NCBI RefSeq assembly: GCF_014897585.1
Contig: NZ_JABUXW010000007.1
Coordinates: 1-64,000 of the forward strand
Source: Brachybacterium tyrofermentans
GTDB taxonomy: Bacteria; Actinomycetota; Actinomycetes; Actinomycetales; Dermabacteraceae
Direction of reading: 5' to 3'
Length of the DNA: 64,000 nt
Part shown: positions 24,222-33,005 of the stretch, in pieces
Position numbering within the stretch: the first letter of the stretch is position 1
Layout of the letters: each line of letters begins with the position of its first letter
Notes under the pieces: generated by a model
Told to the model about the DNA's origin: nothing
Databases searched by the model: none
Seen by the model: only the letters and a program-made list of their open reading frames with translations
Program-made: the position numbers and the translations under genes

Positions 24222-26309
24222 ATGGCCCTGATCGACATCCCCCTGCTCATGAAGGATGCGGCACGCGGCAAGCGCTCGGCCGTGACCTGCGCTCTCAAGT
24301 GCGCGAACCAGTGCGCAGCAGGGCCGTGCAACCACTCGGACAACCCGACGTTCCGCGACATCGCCTCCTCGGCGCTGACCCGTCGTGCCGTCCTCGGAGG
24401 CACCGGTGGCGCGCTCGCGATCGCGCTGGGCGGCACCCAGGGTGCGCTCGCCGATCCCGGCAACGGGAACGGCAAGGGTCAGGGCATCGGGAACGGCAAG
24501 GGCAACGGCAAGGGCGGCTCGCGGGTCCCGGCCCCGAACGGCACCAAGCTGCTCTTCGAGGCCATCGCCCCGGTCGACTACGAGGTCGACGAGTTCACCG
24601 TGCCCGAGGGCTACGCCTGGCACCCGGTCATCCGCTGGGGCGATCCGCTGTTCGACGACGCGCCCGACTTCGACTGGAACGCCCAGAGCGCCGAGGCGCA
24701 GAAGCGGCAGTTCGGCTACAACAACGACTACACGGAGATCCAGGAGATCCCGGGCAGCCACGGCAAGCGCGCCGTGATGTTCGTGAACCACGAGTACACG
24801 AACGAGAACCTCATGCTCCCGCCGGAGACCGATGAGGACGAGCGCATCGAGATCGGGATGGCCGCCCACGGGCTCACCGTCGTCGAGCTGGAGCGGAAGA
24901 ACACAAACTTCCCGTACTCCTACGTGCAGGGCGCCGAGCTGAACCGCCGCATCCTGCTGGACACCGAGTTCGAGCTCACCGGCCCCGCGGCCGGCAGCGA
25001 CCTGGTGAAGACCGTCGAGGACCCCGAGGGCACCACGGTGCTGGGCACCTTCGGCAACTGCTCCGGCGGGCTCACCCCGTGGGGCACGCTGCTCTCGGGC
25101 GAGGAGAACTTCCACGGCTACTTCCGCACGCCGGGCACCTCCGACGCGGAGAAGCGCTACGGCCTCGCCGACAAGGCCACCGCCCGGAACTGGGAGTCGA
25201 AGCACGACCGCTTCGACTCACGCAACGAGGGCTACGAGAACGAGCCGAACCGCTTCGGCTACATCGTGGAGGTGGACCCCTTCGACCCCACCTCCACCCC
25301 GCGCAAGCACACCGCCCTGGGTCGCTTCAAGCACGAGGGCGCGAACGTCATCCTCTCCGAGGACGGCCACGTGGTGGCCTACACCGGTGACGACGAGGTC
25401 TTCGACTACCTCTACAAGTTCGTCTCCCACGGCACCTATGTCGAGGGCGACAAGGCGCACAACATGACGCTGCTGACCAGCGGCGACCTGTACGTCGCGA
25501 AGTTCTCCGGCAATTCGCCGGCCGCGGAGATCGACGGCTCGGGCGCGGTCCCGGCCGACGGCTCCTTCGACGGCACCGGCGAGTGGCTGCCGCTGCTGGT
25601 GGACGGCGAGTCGGCGGTCCCCGGCTTCAGCGCCGAGGAGGTCCTGGTGCACACCCGCCTCGCGGCCGACGCCGTGGGCCCCACCAAGATGGACCGCTGC
25701 GAGGACGTCGAGCCCTCGCTGGCCACCCGTCGCGTGTACGTCGCCTGCACCAACAACTCCGGCCGCGGCACGGCGGGGAAGGCTTCGGCCGACGAGGCGA
25801 ACCCGCGCGCCGAGAACCGTGACGGCCACATCGTGGAGATCGACGAGCAGGGCGACCAGGCCTCGACCACCTTCGCGTGGAACCTGCTGATGGTGTGCGG
25901 CGACCCGGCGCAGGGCGACACCACCTACTTCTCCGGCTTCCCGGTGGAGCAGGTCTCGCCGATCTCCTGCCCCGACAACCTGGCGTTCGACGCGGTGGGC
26001 AACCTCTGGATCTCCACCGACGGCGCTCCCTCGGGCATCGGCTACAACGACGGCCTGTTCCGGGTCACGCTGGATGGCGACTCCCGCGGCCGGGTCGAGC
26101 AGTTCCTCTCCGTGCCTCGTGACGGCGAGACCTGCGGCCCGATCATCCGCGACGAGGACCGCAGCGCCTTCGTCTCCGTGCAGCACCCGGGCGAGGACGG
26201 CGCATGGGGAGCCCAGCTCTCCTACTTCCCCGACTACGACGAGGTGGGACCCAAGCCCTCCGTGGTCCAGGTGCTGCTCGAGCGCGGCCGGGGCAACAGC
26301 AAGGGCTGA
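24222..26309 (+). CDS. PhoX-family (DUF839) alkaline phosphatase, Tat-exported
   Basis: A 695-residue secreted protein. A Cys-containing leader (CALKCANQCAAGPC near residues 24-37), usual for actinobacterial PhoX, precedes the Tat signal LTRRAVLGGTGGALAIALGG (about 54-73). FVNHEYTNE (about 186-194) and NCSGGLTPWGTLLSGEE (about 274-290) match the PhoX metal-site motifs; in characterised PhoX the Cys and Glu of the second motif bind the iron-calcium cofactor. A Gly/Asn/Lys-rich linker follows the signal peptide. Its role is phosphate release from phosphoesters outside the cell, fitting the possible PHO box upstream. Confidence 0.9.
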   Translation: MALIDIPLLMKDAARGKRSAVTCALKCANQCAAGPCNHSDNPTFRDIASSALTRRAVLGGTGGALAIALGGTQGALADPGNGNGKGQGIGNGKGNGKGGSRVPAPNGTKLLFEAIAPVDYEVDEFTVPEGYAWHPVIRWGDPLFDDAPDFDWNAQSAEAQKRQFGYNNDYTEIQEIPGSHGKRAVMFVNHEYTNENLMLPPETDEDERIEIGMAAHGLTVVELERKNTNFPYSYVQGAELNRRILLDTEFELTGPAAGSDLVKTVEDPEGTTVLGTFGNCSGGLTPWGTLLSGEENFHGYFRTPGTSDAEKRYGLADKATARNWESKHDRFDSRNEGYENEPNRFGYIVEVDPFDPTSTPRKHTALGRFKHEGANVILSEDGHVVAYTGDDEVFDYLYKFVSHGTYVEGDKAHNMTLLTSGDLYVAKFSGNSPAAEIDGSGAVPADGSFDGTGEWLPLLVDGESAVPGFSAEEVLVHTRLAADAVGPTKMDRCEDVEPSLATRRVYVACTNNSGRGTAGKASADEANPRAENRDGHIVEIDEQGDQASTTFAWNLLMVCGDPAQGDTTYFSGFPVEQVSPISCPDNLAFDAVGNLWISTDGAPSGIGYNDGLFRVTLDGDSRGRVEQFLSVPRDGETCGPIIRDEDRSAFVSVQHPGEDGAWGAQLSYFPDYDEVGPKPSVVQVLLERGRGNSKG

Positions 26310-26387
26310 CACCGGCCGCGTACGCCTGATGCCTCAGGCGATGACGCGGGAGCCCGGTGCCTGCAGGCATCACCGCGAGCACCGACC

Positions 26388-26456
26388 GACTCCCTCCGCC
26401 CCCGTGACCTTCCGCACAGCGCGGAGGGCGCGGGGTCGGAGGGAGTCTTATTTCTT
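26388..26456 (+). terminator. rho-independent terminator after phoX
   Basis: GACTCCCTCCG (26388-26398) pairs perfectly with CGGAGGGAGTC (26437-26447), with an inner CCCCG/CGGGG stem, and is followed by TTATTTCTT (26448-26456). It is the only hairpin in the window with a proper U-tract. Confidence 0.85.
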
Positions 26457-26504
26457 GTCGCGCGTGCGCGCGAGGTCGCAGGGACACCTGCGCAGCAGAC
26501 GGGG

Positions 26505-26533
26505 TTTGGCCGCTCGCGGATCGTCGCTAGAAT
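26505..26533 (+). promoter_or_regulatory. promoter of the mrp operon
   Basis: TAGAAT (26528-26533) is a near-consensus -10; TTTGGC (26505-26510) is at 17-base spacing. It lies six bases before the ATG of the 14-codon upstream ORF. Confidence 0.55.
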
Positions 26534-26539
26534 CCGTAT

Positions 26540-26584
26540 ATGCCCCGCCATGACGCCACCGCCCCTTCCACGTCGGGGCGCTGA
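26540..26584 (+). CDS. leaderless upstream ORF, 14 residues, before mrpA
   Basis: Encodes MPRHDATAPSTSGR and ends in TGA two bases before the mrpA start codon at 26587. The ATG is at leaderless spacing from TAGAAT. The mrpA start has no clear ribosome binding site of its own, so it may depend on ribosomes finishing this ORF. Confidence 0.5.
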   Translation: MPRHDATAPSTSGR

Positions 26585-26586
26585 CG

Positions 26587-29500
26587 ATGTCGGTGCTGTG
26601 GACGGTGCTGATACTGGTCGCGACGGTGGCGATCACTCCGGTCCTCGACCGTGCTCTCGGCCGCTCCGCCTGCTGGATCCTCGCCGGCCTGTATCTGCTC
26701 GCGGCCGCAGCTCTCGTCCCGGCGTCCCAGGCCGTCCTCGCCGGAGAGACCCGGCCGGCAGTCACCACGTTCTCGATCCCGTGGGCTGCGCAGTGGGATA
26801 TCGATCTTGCACTGCGCGCAGATGGAATCGGGATCGTGTTCGCGATGATCGCCCTGGTCATCGGTGCCGTGGTGCTCGCGTACTCGGCCCGCTACCTGGA
26901 GCCGGGCAGGCAGCTGAGCTTCTCCCTGGTGATGGCGCTGTTCACCCTGTCGATGGTCGCGCTGGTGCTCGCCGATGACCTCGTGCTGCTCTTCGTGACC
27001 TGGGAGCTGACCTCGATCGCCTCCTTCCTCCTCATCGCCCGCTCCGGGCGCGGAGGACAGGCCGCCTCGATGCGCACCTTGCTGATCACGTTCCTGGGCG
27101 GCCTCTCCCTGCTGATCGCGGTCTCGCTGATGATCCTGCGCCTGGGCACCTCCTCGGTGACCGAGGTGCTCGCCGCGGACGTCTGGTCCGAGGACCCCGC
27201 GTTCGCCACGCTCGTCGGGCTGCTGATCGCCGTTGCCGCCTGCACGAAGTCCGCCCAGTTCCCGTTCCACGTGTGGCTGCCCGATGCGATGGCCGCGGCG
27301 ACGCCGGTCTCGGCGTACCTCCATGCGGCCGCTGTCGTGAAGGCAGGCATCTTCCTGCTGCTCCGATTCAGCCCGGCCTTCCATGACGTCATCGCCTGGA
27401 ACGTCCTGCTCATCACGGCCGGCCTGGTCACCGCCTTCGTGGGCGGCTTCCTCGCGCTCCAGCAGCGCGACCTCAAGAAGCTCATGGCCTACTCGACGGT
27501 CAGCCAGCTGGGACTGATCGTCACCCTCATCGGCGTGGGCACGGAGGCGGCGATCCTGGCTGCGGTGCTGCACACCATCGCCCACGCGCTGTTCAAGTCC
27601 GGCCTGTTCATGATGGTCGGAGTGATCGACCATGCTGTCCATACGCGCGAGCTGCGGCGCATGCCGGCTCTCGCACGGGCGCTGCCCGGCAGCTTCGTGG
27701 TGACGCTGCTGGGCTGCATGTCCATGGCAGGGCTGCCCCCGATGCTCGGCTTCGTCTCCAAGGAGGCGCTCCTGACCGGGGCATTGGACCTCGGTGGGGC
27801 TCCGGCGATGGGCTGGGTGGTCGCACTCGGTATCGCGGGCGCCAGCGTGCTCACCTTCGCGTACTGCGCGAAGATCGTGCTCGGCGTCTTCATCGACGGC
27901 CGGGACGAGGCCGCGCTGGCGCGACTCGACGCCGAGGCGACATCAGGAGACCCGGCCGCAGCAGAGGCCATGACCAGATCGACGGACCCGACCGGGGCCG
28001 TCCGCGAGGCGCACAACGCCCACCGCCCCGCTCCGCTGCTGCTCTGGCCTGCCGCCCTGCCGATCCTCGCGGGGCTCCCGCTGGCTCTCGTCGTGGGCGT
28101 GCTGGACACCCCGGTCGCCCGGGCGATGGACGCGGCGCTCGGCGGGGAGCACCATCCGCATCTCGCGCTCTGGCACGGCGTCACGCCGGAACTGGCGATC
28201 ACGGTCGGCGTGATCGTCCTCGGCACCCTGTTCGCGCTCGGACGCCGCAGGCTGCTCCCGACCCTGGAGGCGAATCCGTTCCCCGTCGACGGGGCGCGGA
28301 TCCTGGGAGCGGTGGACCGCCTGGCCAGGCGCTTCGCCCTGCTGCTCGTCAGGCCTATCGCGAGTGACGACCCGATGCGGCATCTCGCCGCGATCCTGGC
28401 AGCATTCTGCGTCGTGATGCTGGCGGCCTTCGTCGCCCTCGTCGGGGATCTCCCCGCGCTGACGCCAGGGCTCACCGTCCCCTTCGACGTCGTGCTCTTC
28501 GTACTCATCCTCGTGGCGGTCGTGGTGGTCTGCACGCGGCGGGACCGCCTCGGCGCGGCGGTCGCCCTCTCCGCGGTGGGCATTCTCGCGACGGTGCAGA
28601 TCCTCGTCCTGGGAGCGCCCGACGTCGCCCTGACCCAGCTGCTCGTGGAGTCGCTGACGATCATCATCATCATGCTCGTGCTGCAGAGGCTCCCGCGGCG
28701 TTTCGATCCCCCCGGGCGTGCCCCGCGCCGCGGAGCGCTGTTCCTGGCCGTGGGCGTCGGGCTCGCCGCCGGTGCCGGCATGTACCTGTTCATGGGTCGA
28801 CGCGAGCGCAGCGACGTCGCCGAGTACTACATCGCGCACGCCGAGGAGATCACCGGCGGCCACAACATCGTCAACGTCATCCTGGTGGAGTTCCGTGCCC
28901 TGGACACGCTCGGCGAGCTGTCCGTGCTCGGCATGGCAGGCGTCGCGATCGTCGCCGTGCTCTCCAGCGTGCGACACATGTTCATCGACCCCGACGGCGA
29001 GACCGGCAGCGAGGACGGCACCGACGCCGACAGGGCGCCGGCACTGCGCGGCGAGGGGACCTCGGCCGATCGGGCGATCAACAGCGCCTGGGGCAATTCC
29101 GCCGCGCTGCAGCTGATGGTGCGGGTGACCGCCCCGATCCTCGCGCTCCTCTCGATCATGCTCTTCCTGCGCGGGCACAACGAGCCGGGCGGCGGATTCA
29201 TCGCCGCGCTCGTCGGGTCCGCGATCGTCGCGCTGATGTATCTGTCCACGTCGACGGATCGACAGATCGGCCCGCTCAGGCTCCCCCTGTTCCTCATCGG
29301 AGGGGGCATTGCGGTGGCTCTCGGCGCCGGCGCCCTCGGGTTCCTGAAGGGTGGCTTCCTCGAGCCGTTGCACGGACACCTGCTGGGTGCCCACGTGTCC
29401 ACCTCGATGATCTTCGACCTGGGCGTGTACCTCGCGGTGCTGGGCCTGGTCATGGTCGCGGTGAACCTGCTGGGGGCCGGCGCCTCCACCGGGTCCGCCA

Positions 29501-29667
29501 CGCCGGGCGAGAGCACTCGTGAGCGGACCGATGAGGCGGTCGAGGGCGAGCTGCCCGGGCCGTTGGACACCACTCGCGGAGAAGAGGTCGTCCGTCGGCG
29601 CCGAGTCGGTGTCGGCACCTCGCACCTGACGACCGGAACGAAGCCGAAGGAGGGCGGTCGCCGATGA
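26587..29667 (+). CDS. mrpA: Mrp Na+/H+ antiporter, fused subunits A and B
   Basis: A 1026-residue polytopic membrane protein. Residues 1-500 are a NuoL-like proton-channel module, with the key Glu in TWELTSIASF and the QFPFHVWLPDAMAAATPVSAYLHAA signature segment containing conserved Lys and His. The next part, to about residue 800, is the extra C-terminal domain of MrpA. An acidic linker (about 800-835) then joins an MrpB domain (about 835-970) with LRGHNEPGGGFIAALV. The fusion explains the absence of a separate mrpB. It starts a six-gene operon in which every following start overlaps the previous stop; the complex exchanges cytoplasmic Na+ for H+ and supports pH and salt tolerance. Confidence 0.93.
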   Translation: MSVLWTVLILVATVAITPVLDRALGRSACWILAGLYLLAAAALVPASQAVLAGETRPAVTTFSIPWAAQWDIDLALRADGIGIVFAMIALVIGAVVLAYSARYLEPGRQLSFSLVMALFTLSMVALVLADDLVLLFVTWELTSIASFLLIARSGRGGQAASMRTLLITFLGGLSLLIAVSLMILRLGTSSVTEVLAADVWSEDPAFATLVGLLIAVAACTKSAQFPFHVWLPDAMAAATPVSAYLHAAAVVKAGIFLLLRFSPAFHDVIAWNVLLITAGLVTAFVGGFLALQQRDLKKLMAYSTVSQLGLIVTLIGVGTEAAILAAVLHTIAHALFKSGLFMMVGVIDHAVHTRELRRMPALARALPGSFVVTLLGCMSMAGLPPMLGFVSKEALLTGALDLGGAPAMGWVVALGIAGASVLTFAYCAKIVLGVFIDGRDEAALARLDAEATSGDPAAAEAMTRSTDPTGAVREAHNAHRPAPLLLWPAALPILAGLPLALVVGVLDTPVARAMDAALGGEHHPHLALWHGVTPELAITVGVIVLGTLFALGRRRLLPTLEANPFPVDGARILGAVDRLARRFALLLVRPIASDDPMRHLAAILAAFCVVMLAAFVALVGDLPALTPGLTVPFDVVLFVLILVAVVVVCTRRDRLGAAVALSAVGILATVQILVLGAPDVALTQLLVESLTIIIIMLVLQRLPRRFDPPGRAPRRGALFLAVGVGLAAGAGMYLFMGRRERSDVAEYYIAHAEEITGGHNIVNVILVEFRALDTLGELSVLGMAGVAIVAVLSSVRHMFIDPDGETGSEDGTDADRAPALRGEGTSADRAINSAWGNSAALQLMVRVTAPILALLSIMLFLRGHNEPGGGFIAALVGSAIVALMYLSTSTDRQIGPLRLPLFLIGGGIAVALGAGALGFLKGGFLEPLHGHLLGAHVSTSMIFDLGVYLAVLGLVMVAVNLLGAGASTGSATPGESTRERTDEAVEGELPGPLDTTRGEEVVRRRRVGVGTSHLTTGTKPKEGGRR

Positions 29668-29996
29668 TCCTCAGCCTGACTGTTGCCGTCCTCGTCGCCG
29701 GCGGCGTGTACCTGCTGCTCCAGCGGAGCATGGTGCGCGCGGTGTTCGGGATGACGCTGATCAGCCACGCCGCGAACTTCGTGCTCCTGGCGACCGGAGT
29801 GCCGGGATGGCGTGCCGAGCCGCTCACCGACGTCTCCTCGCGCGCCGACATGGCGGACCCGCTCCCGCAGGCCTTCGTGCTGACCGCGATCGTCATCACC
29901 ATGGCGGTCACCATCTTCATGCTGACTCTCGCTGTGATCGGCCGGGACGACGACATGTCCCAGCACCCGGCGACCGGGGAGAACCCTGACTCATGA
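29664..29996 (+). CDS. mrpC: Mrp Na+/H+ antiporter subunit C
   Basis: A 110-residue NuoK-like subunit with three membrane segments. RAVFGMTLISHAANFVLLATG is the conserved helix-2 region and FVLTAIVITMAVTIFMLTL is helix 3. Its ATG overlaps the mrpA stop as ATGA. It sits between the A and D subunits in the membrane arm of the complex. Length is normal for the family. Confidence 0.93.
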   Translation: MILSLTVAVLVAGGVYLLLQRSMVRAVFGMTLISHAANFVLLATGVPGWRAEPLTDVSSRADMADPLPQAFVLTAIVITMAVTIFMLTLAVIGRDDDMSQHPATGENPDS

Positions 29997-31534
29997 TTCC
30001 CACCGTTCCCCCCTCCCTCCTGCCGATCTTCGTCGTGGCCCCGCTGCTCGGGGCGGCTGTCCTGCTGCTCGTGCGCCGCCGGGCGGTCGACACCGCGGTG
30101 CTGATCGGCGTGCCGATCGCCGTCGGCCTCGGCGCGCTCTGGCTGCTGGCCTGGCATCGCACCGAACCGGTGATCTCCCACGCCGTCGGCGGATTCTCCG
30201 ACGTGCTCGCCATCCCCTTCGTGTCCGACACGCTCAGTGCGGTGATGCTGCTGGTCACCGCGGTCGCGACGCTCGCCGCGAGCATCTTCCTGGTGCTGAC
30301 CGGGGAGTCGCGGTATCGCTTCCTGCCGCCCTTGGTGCTGCTGCTGAGCGCCGGGGTCAACGGCGCACTCCTCACCGGCGACCTCTTCAACCTGTTCGTC
30401 TGGGTCGAGGTCATGCTGATGCCTTCCTATGCGCTGATCGCCGTGACCGGCAGCTGGCGACGCCTCGGCATCGGCCGACTCTTCGTGCTGGTCAACCTGC
30501 TCACCTCGACGGTGCTGCTGATCGGCGTCGGGTTCGTCTACGGCACCGCGGGCACGGTGAACCTGGCCTCGCTCGCCGGCGCCGGGAGCGAGGACCCGGC
30601 GACCGCGGCGGCCCTGGCCGTCGTGCTCCTCTCCCTCGCCGTGAAGGCGGGCATGGTGCCCGTGCATTCGTGGCTGCCGCGGGCGTACCCCGGCACCTCT
30701 GCCGGGATCATGGCGCTGTTCTCCGCCCTGCACACCAAGGTCGCGCTGTACGCGATGTACCGCATCGTCGCGGTGACCTTCTCGGACGGGCTGCCGTTCT
30801 TGGCGGTGCTCGCGGTGCTGGTGCTCGTGACGATCCTGGTGGGCGCCTTCTCGACGGCGAGCGCCCGGCGGGTGCGGACGGCGATGGGCCACCAGATGGT
30901 CTCCGGCGTGGGACACATCCTCCTCGGCCTGGTGCTGTTCACCCAGCTCTCCGTCACGGCCGGAATCCTCTATCTCGTCCACCACGTGATCACGATGTCG
31001 GCTCTGCTGCTGACCACCGGCGCGATCGAGCACACCTACGGATCCGGTCGCCTGGACCGGATCTCAGGGCTCGCGCGCCGGGATCCCTGGGTGGTCGGGG
31101 TCCTCGCGCTCGGGCTGTTCAGCCTCGTCGGCCTGCCGCCCACCTCCGGTCTATGGGGCAAGGTGGGGCTGCTGCGGGCCTCCGCCGAGCAGGTGACGAT
31201 CGGGGGGTCGATGCTCGGGTGGGCGGCGATCCTCGCGGTGATCGTCGCGTCGGTGGGGTCGCTGCTCGGCCTGCAGCGCATGTGGCGAGGTATCGCATGG
31301 GGCGAGGACATGACCACCTATCGCCCTGACGACCCGCGCGTCGGGCGCGGCGATCCCCTCCCGCTCCCGGACGAGGTCCGGGTGCCGTGGCGCCTGGCGA
31401 TGCCGGGTGCGGCGATGATGGCGCTGTCGCTCGCGATGTTCGTGGGCATCGGCCTGGTGCTGCCGACGATCGACACCGCCGCGACCGACCTGCTGGACGT
31501 CGATGCCTATGTGGAGGCGGTGATCGGACGATGA
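29993..31534 (+). CDS. mrpD: Mrp Na+/H+ antiporter subunit D
   Basis: A 513-residue NuoN/NuoM-like subunit with about fourteen membrane segments. FVWVEVMLMPSYALIA holds the conserved helix-5 Glu and KAGMVPVHSWLPRAYPGTSAGIMALFSALHTK the conserved Lys and surrounding proton-path residues. It is the second proton/sodium channel module of the complex. The ATG overlaps the mrpC stop by four bases. Length is normal. Confidence 0.93.
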   Translation: MIPTVPPSLLPIFVVAPLLGAAVLLLVRRRAVDTAVLIGVPIAVGLGALWLLAWHRTEPVISHAVGGFSDVLAIPFVSDTLSAVMLLVTAVATLAASIFLVLTGESRYRFLPPLVLLLSAGVNGALLTGDLFNLFVWVEVMLMPSYALIAVTGSWRRLGIGRLFVLVNLLTSTVLLIGVGFVYGTAGTVNLASLAGAGSEDPATAAALAVVLLSLAVKAGMVPVHSWLPRAYPGTSAGIMALFSALHTKVALYAMYRIVAVTFSDGLPFLAVLAVLVLVTILVGAFSTASARRVRTAMGHQMVSGVGHILLGLVLFTQLSVTAGILYLVHHVITMSALLLTTGAIEHTYGSGRLDRISGLARRDPWVVGVLALGLFSLVGLPPTSGLWGKVGLLRASAEQVTIGGSMLGWAAILAVIVASVGSLLGLQRMWRGIAWGEDMTTYRPDDPRVGRGDPLPLPDEVRVPWRLAMPGAAMMALSLAMFVGIGLVLPTIDTAATDLLDVDAYVEAVIGR

Positions 31535-32016
31535 GGCGCCTCGGGTACATGGCCTCCTATGCCCTGTGGATCTTCGGGGAGATCCTCAAGGGATCTCTCC
31601 AGATGGCCAAGGGCGTCTACAGCAGGCGGACCCTGAGCTCCCCGGCGATCGTCGAGTATCCGCTGCGGGCCACCACGGACATCGAGATCATCACGATGTC
31701 CTCCTCGATCACGATCACGCCGGGCACCTTGGTCGTCGGGATCGCCCACGGCACCCGCGAGGAGCGTTCGAGCCTGTTCGTCCACGCCCTGTTCGCCGAG
31801 TCGCGGGAGCAGGTCCTCGCCGATCTGGGCGAGATGGAGGAGCGGCTGCTGAGGGCGACGCGGGGAGCAGACGGGGCGGACGCCGCCCTGAATACGCGCC
31901 GGGGCGGGCTCGGCGACGAGCGGTTCGTGGACGGCCGCGTCGCTCGGTCCCTGCATGAGCACGGCCGGGACGGTCATCGGCCCGGCCCCACCACCGCTGA
32001 GGAGGAGGAGTCATGA
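31531..32016 (+). CDS. mrpE: Mrp Na+/H+ antiporter subunit E
   Basis: A 161-residue MnhE-type subunit. One short N-terminal membrane segment is followed by a cytoplasmic domain with ITMSSSITITPGTLVVG, the conserved MnhE core, and by a hydrophilic tail rich in Arg, Gly and Glu (from about residue 115) that is longer than usual. ATGA overlap with mrpD fixes the start. Confidence 0.9.
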   Translation: MRRLGYMASYALWIFGEILKGSLQMAKGVYSRRTLSSPAIVEYPLRATTDIEIITMSSSITITPGTLVVGIAHGTREERSSLFVHALFAESREQVLADLGEMEERLLRATRGADGADAALNTRRGGLGDERFVDGRVARSLHEHGRDGHRPGPTTAEEEES

Positions 32017-32273
32017 GCGTGATCCTGTGGGTGACCGTCGCTCTGCTCGGCGCGGCGATCCTGGTGGGTCTCTTCCGGGTGGCCACTGCACCGGACGCCG
32101 CCAGCCGGGCCGTCGTCGGCGACCTCGTGTTCTTCTCCGGTGTCGGACTGATCGTCCTGGTGGGCCTTCTGAAGGCCTCCGCCGCCGCGGTCGACGCCGC
32201 ACTGATCGCCTCCGTGCTGGGCATCCTGGCCACCGTGGCCCTGGCACGGATTCTCACCAGGGGGCGCCGATGA
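32013..32273 (+). CDS. mrpF: Mrp Na+/H+ antiporter subunit F
   Basis: An 86-residue protein with three membrane segments and the MnhF pattern FRVATAPDAASRAVVGDL after helix 1, whose Asp is conserved in the family. ATGA overlap with mrpE. Confidence 0.9.
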   Translation: MSVILWVTVALLGAAILVGLFRVATAPDAASRAVVGDLVFFSGVGLIVLVGLLKASAAAVDAALIASVLGILATVALARILTRGRR

Positions 32274-32665
32274 TCGCCGTGCTCGATATCGCGGTGAGCA
32301 TCCTCATCGCCGTGCTCCTGCTGGGCGGCGCGTTCTGGATGCTCACCGCCGCGCTGTCGATGTTCCATGCGCGCGACTCCTTGAGCCGCATCAACGTGCT
32401 CTCGCCGGCCACCGGCCTGGGACTGCCGATGATCGTCATGGGGGCCTTCCTGGAGCATGCCCGGGTCGACGGATTCGATCCAGCGCTGCTGCTCAAGTCC
32501 GTCGTCACGGTGCTCGCGCTGATCATCGTGTCGTCGGTCGCCTCGAACGTGCTCGCGCGGGCTGCGTATCTCTCCGGGTCCCCGGTGGATCCGCGGACAG
32601 CGCCTCAGGACCTCGCGCGGGCTCCGGGGGAGGGCGAGCAGGTGCCGCACAGCGACGATCGCTGA
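32270..32665 (+). CDS. mrpG: Mrp Na+/H+ antiporter subunit G
   Basis: A 131-residue protein with three membrane segments and the PhaG/MnhG core HARDSLSRINVLSPATGLGL. A hydrophilic, proline-containing tail of about 30 residues follows the last helix. ATGA overlap with mrpF; it is the last gene of the operon. No clear terminator was found after it. Confidence 0.9.
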   Translation: MIAVLDIAVSILIAVLLLGGAFWMLTAALSMFHARDSLSRINVLSPATGLGLPMIVMGAFLEHARVDGFDPALLLKSVVTVLALIIVSSVASNVLARAAYLSGSPVDPRTAPQDLARAPGEGEQVPHSDDR

Positions 32666-32822
32666 GGATCCTCACGGTGTGCGGGGCGTCCGCCGCGCGG
32701 TACTTACCAATCGGTTACAACAGATTCCTCTCCACTCGTGACGTGCTGACCTGCGTCGATGAGGCGCTCGACGGAGCGCTCGAGGGGGCGTCCGGTGGTG
32801 ACGCGTCGAGAAACTGCATAGC
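32666..32822. other. intergenic region between mrpG and the MHS transporter
   Basis: The DNA between mrpG and the upstream ORF of the MHS gene contains TTACCAATCGGTTA (32704-32717), an imperfect inverted repeat of the kind bound by TetR-family repressors, and direct repeats of a GAGCGCTCGA type (32771-32785). GAAACT at 32810-32815 is a candidate -10 element seven bases before the GTG at 32823. No RNA gene is visible. Confidence 0.35.
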
Positions 32823-33005
32823 GTGACCGCGTTTACGACGGCGTGCGCCGCTGGGTCGAAGGACGGATCCGTCGTGCACGCTCGCAGTCCGATGGTCTCC
32901 TGCCGTCGGCCGCTCCTGACCTCGTGGGTGCTCTCGCCGCGTCATCGGGAGCGCCGCCACGACGTGCCCCCGGCACGTGCGCGAAGAACGGGAAGTCCCC
33001 TGTGA
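32823..33005 (+). CDS. possible 60-residue leader ORF before the MHS transporter
   Basis: Starts with GTG, encodes a basic peptide of 60 residues beginning MTAFTTACAAG, and ends in TGA overlapping the GTG of the MHS gene (GTGA). GAAACT lies seven bases upstream. It has no recognisable domain and may be a translated leader that couples to the transporter, or a chance open frame. Confidence 0.3.
   Translation: MTAFTTACAAGSKDGSVVHARSPMVSCRRPLLTSWVLSPRHRERRHDVPPARARRTGSPL

Noticed and set aside
24290-24335. Iron-sulfur cluster in the Cys-rich leader of PhoX
   Set aside because: This Cys-containing leader occurs in actinobacterial PhoX proteins ahead of the Tat signal, so it is removed or conserved for export, and no cluster motif is evident.
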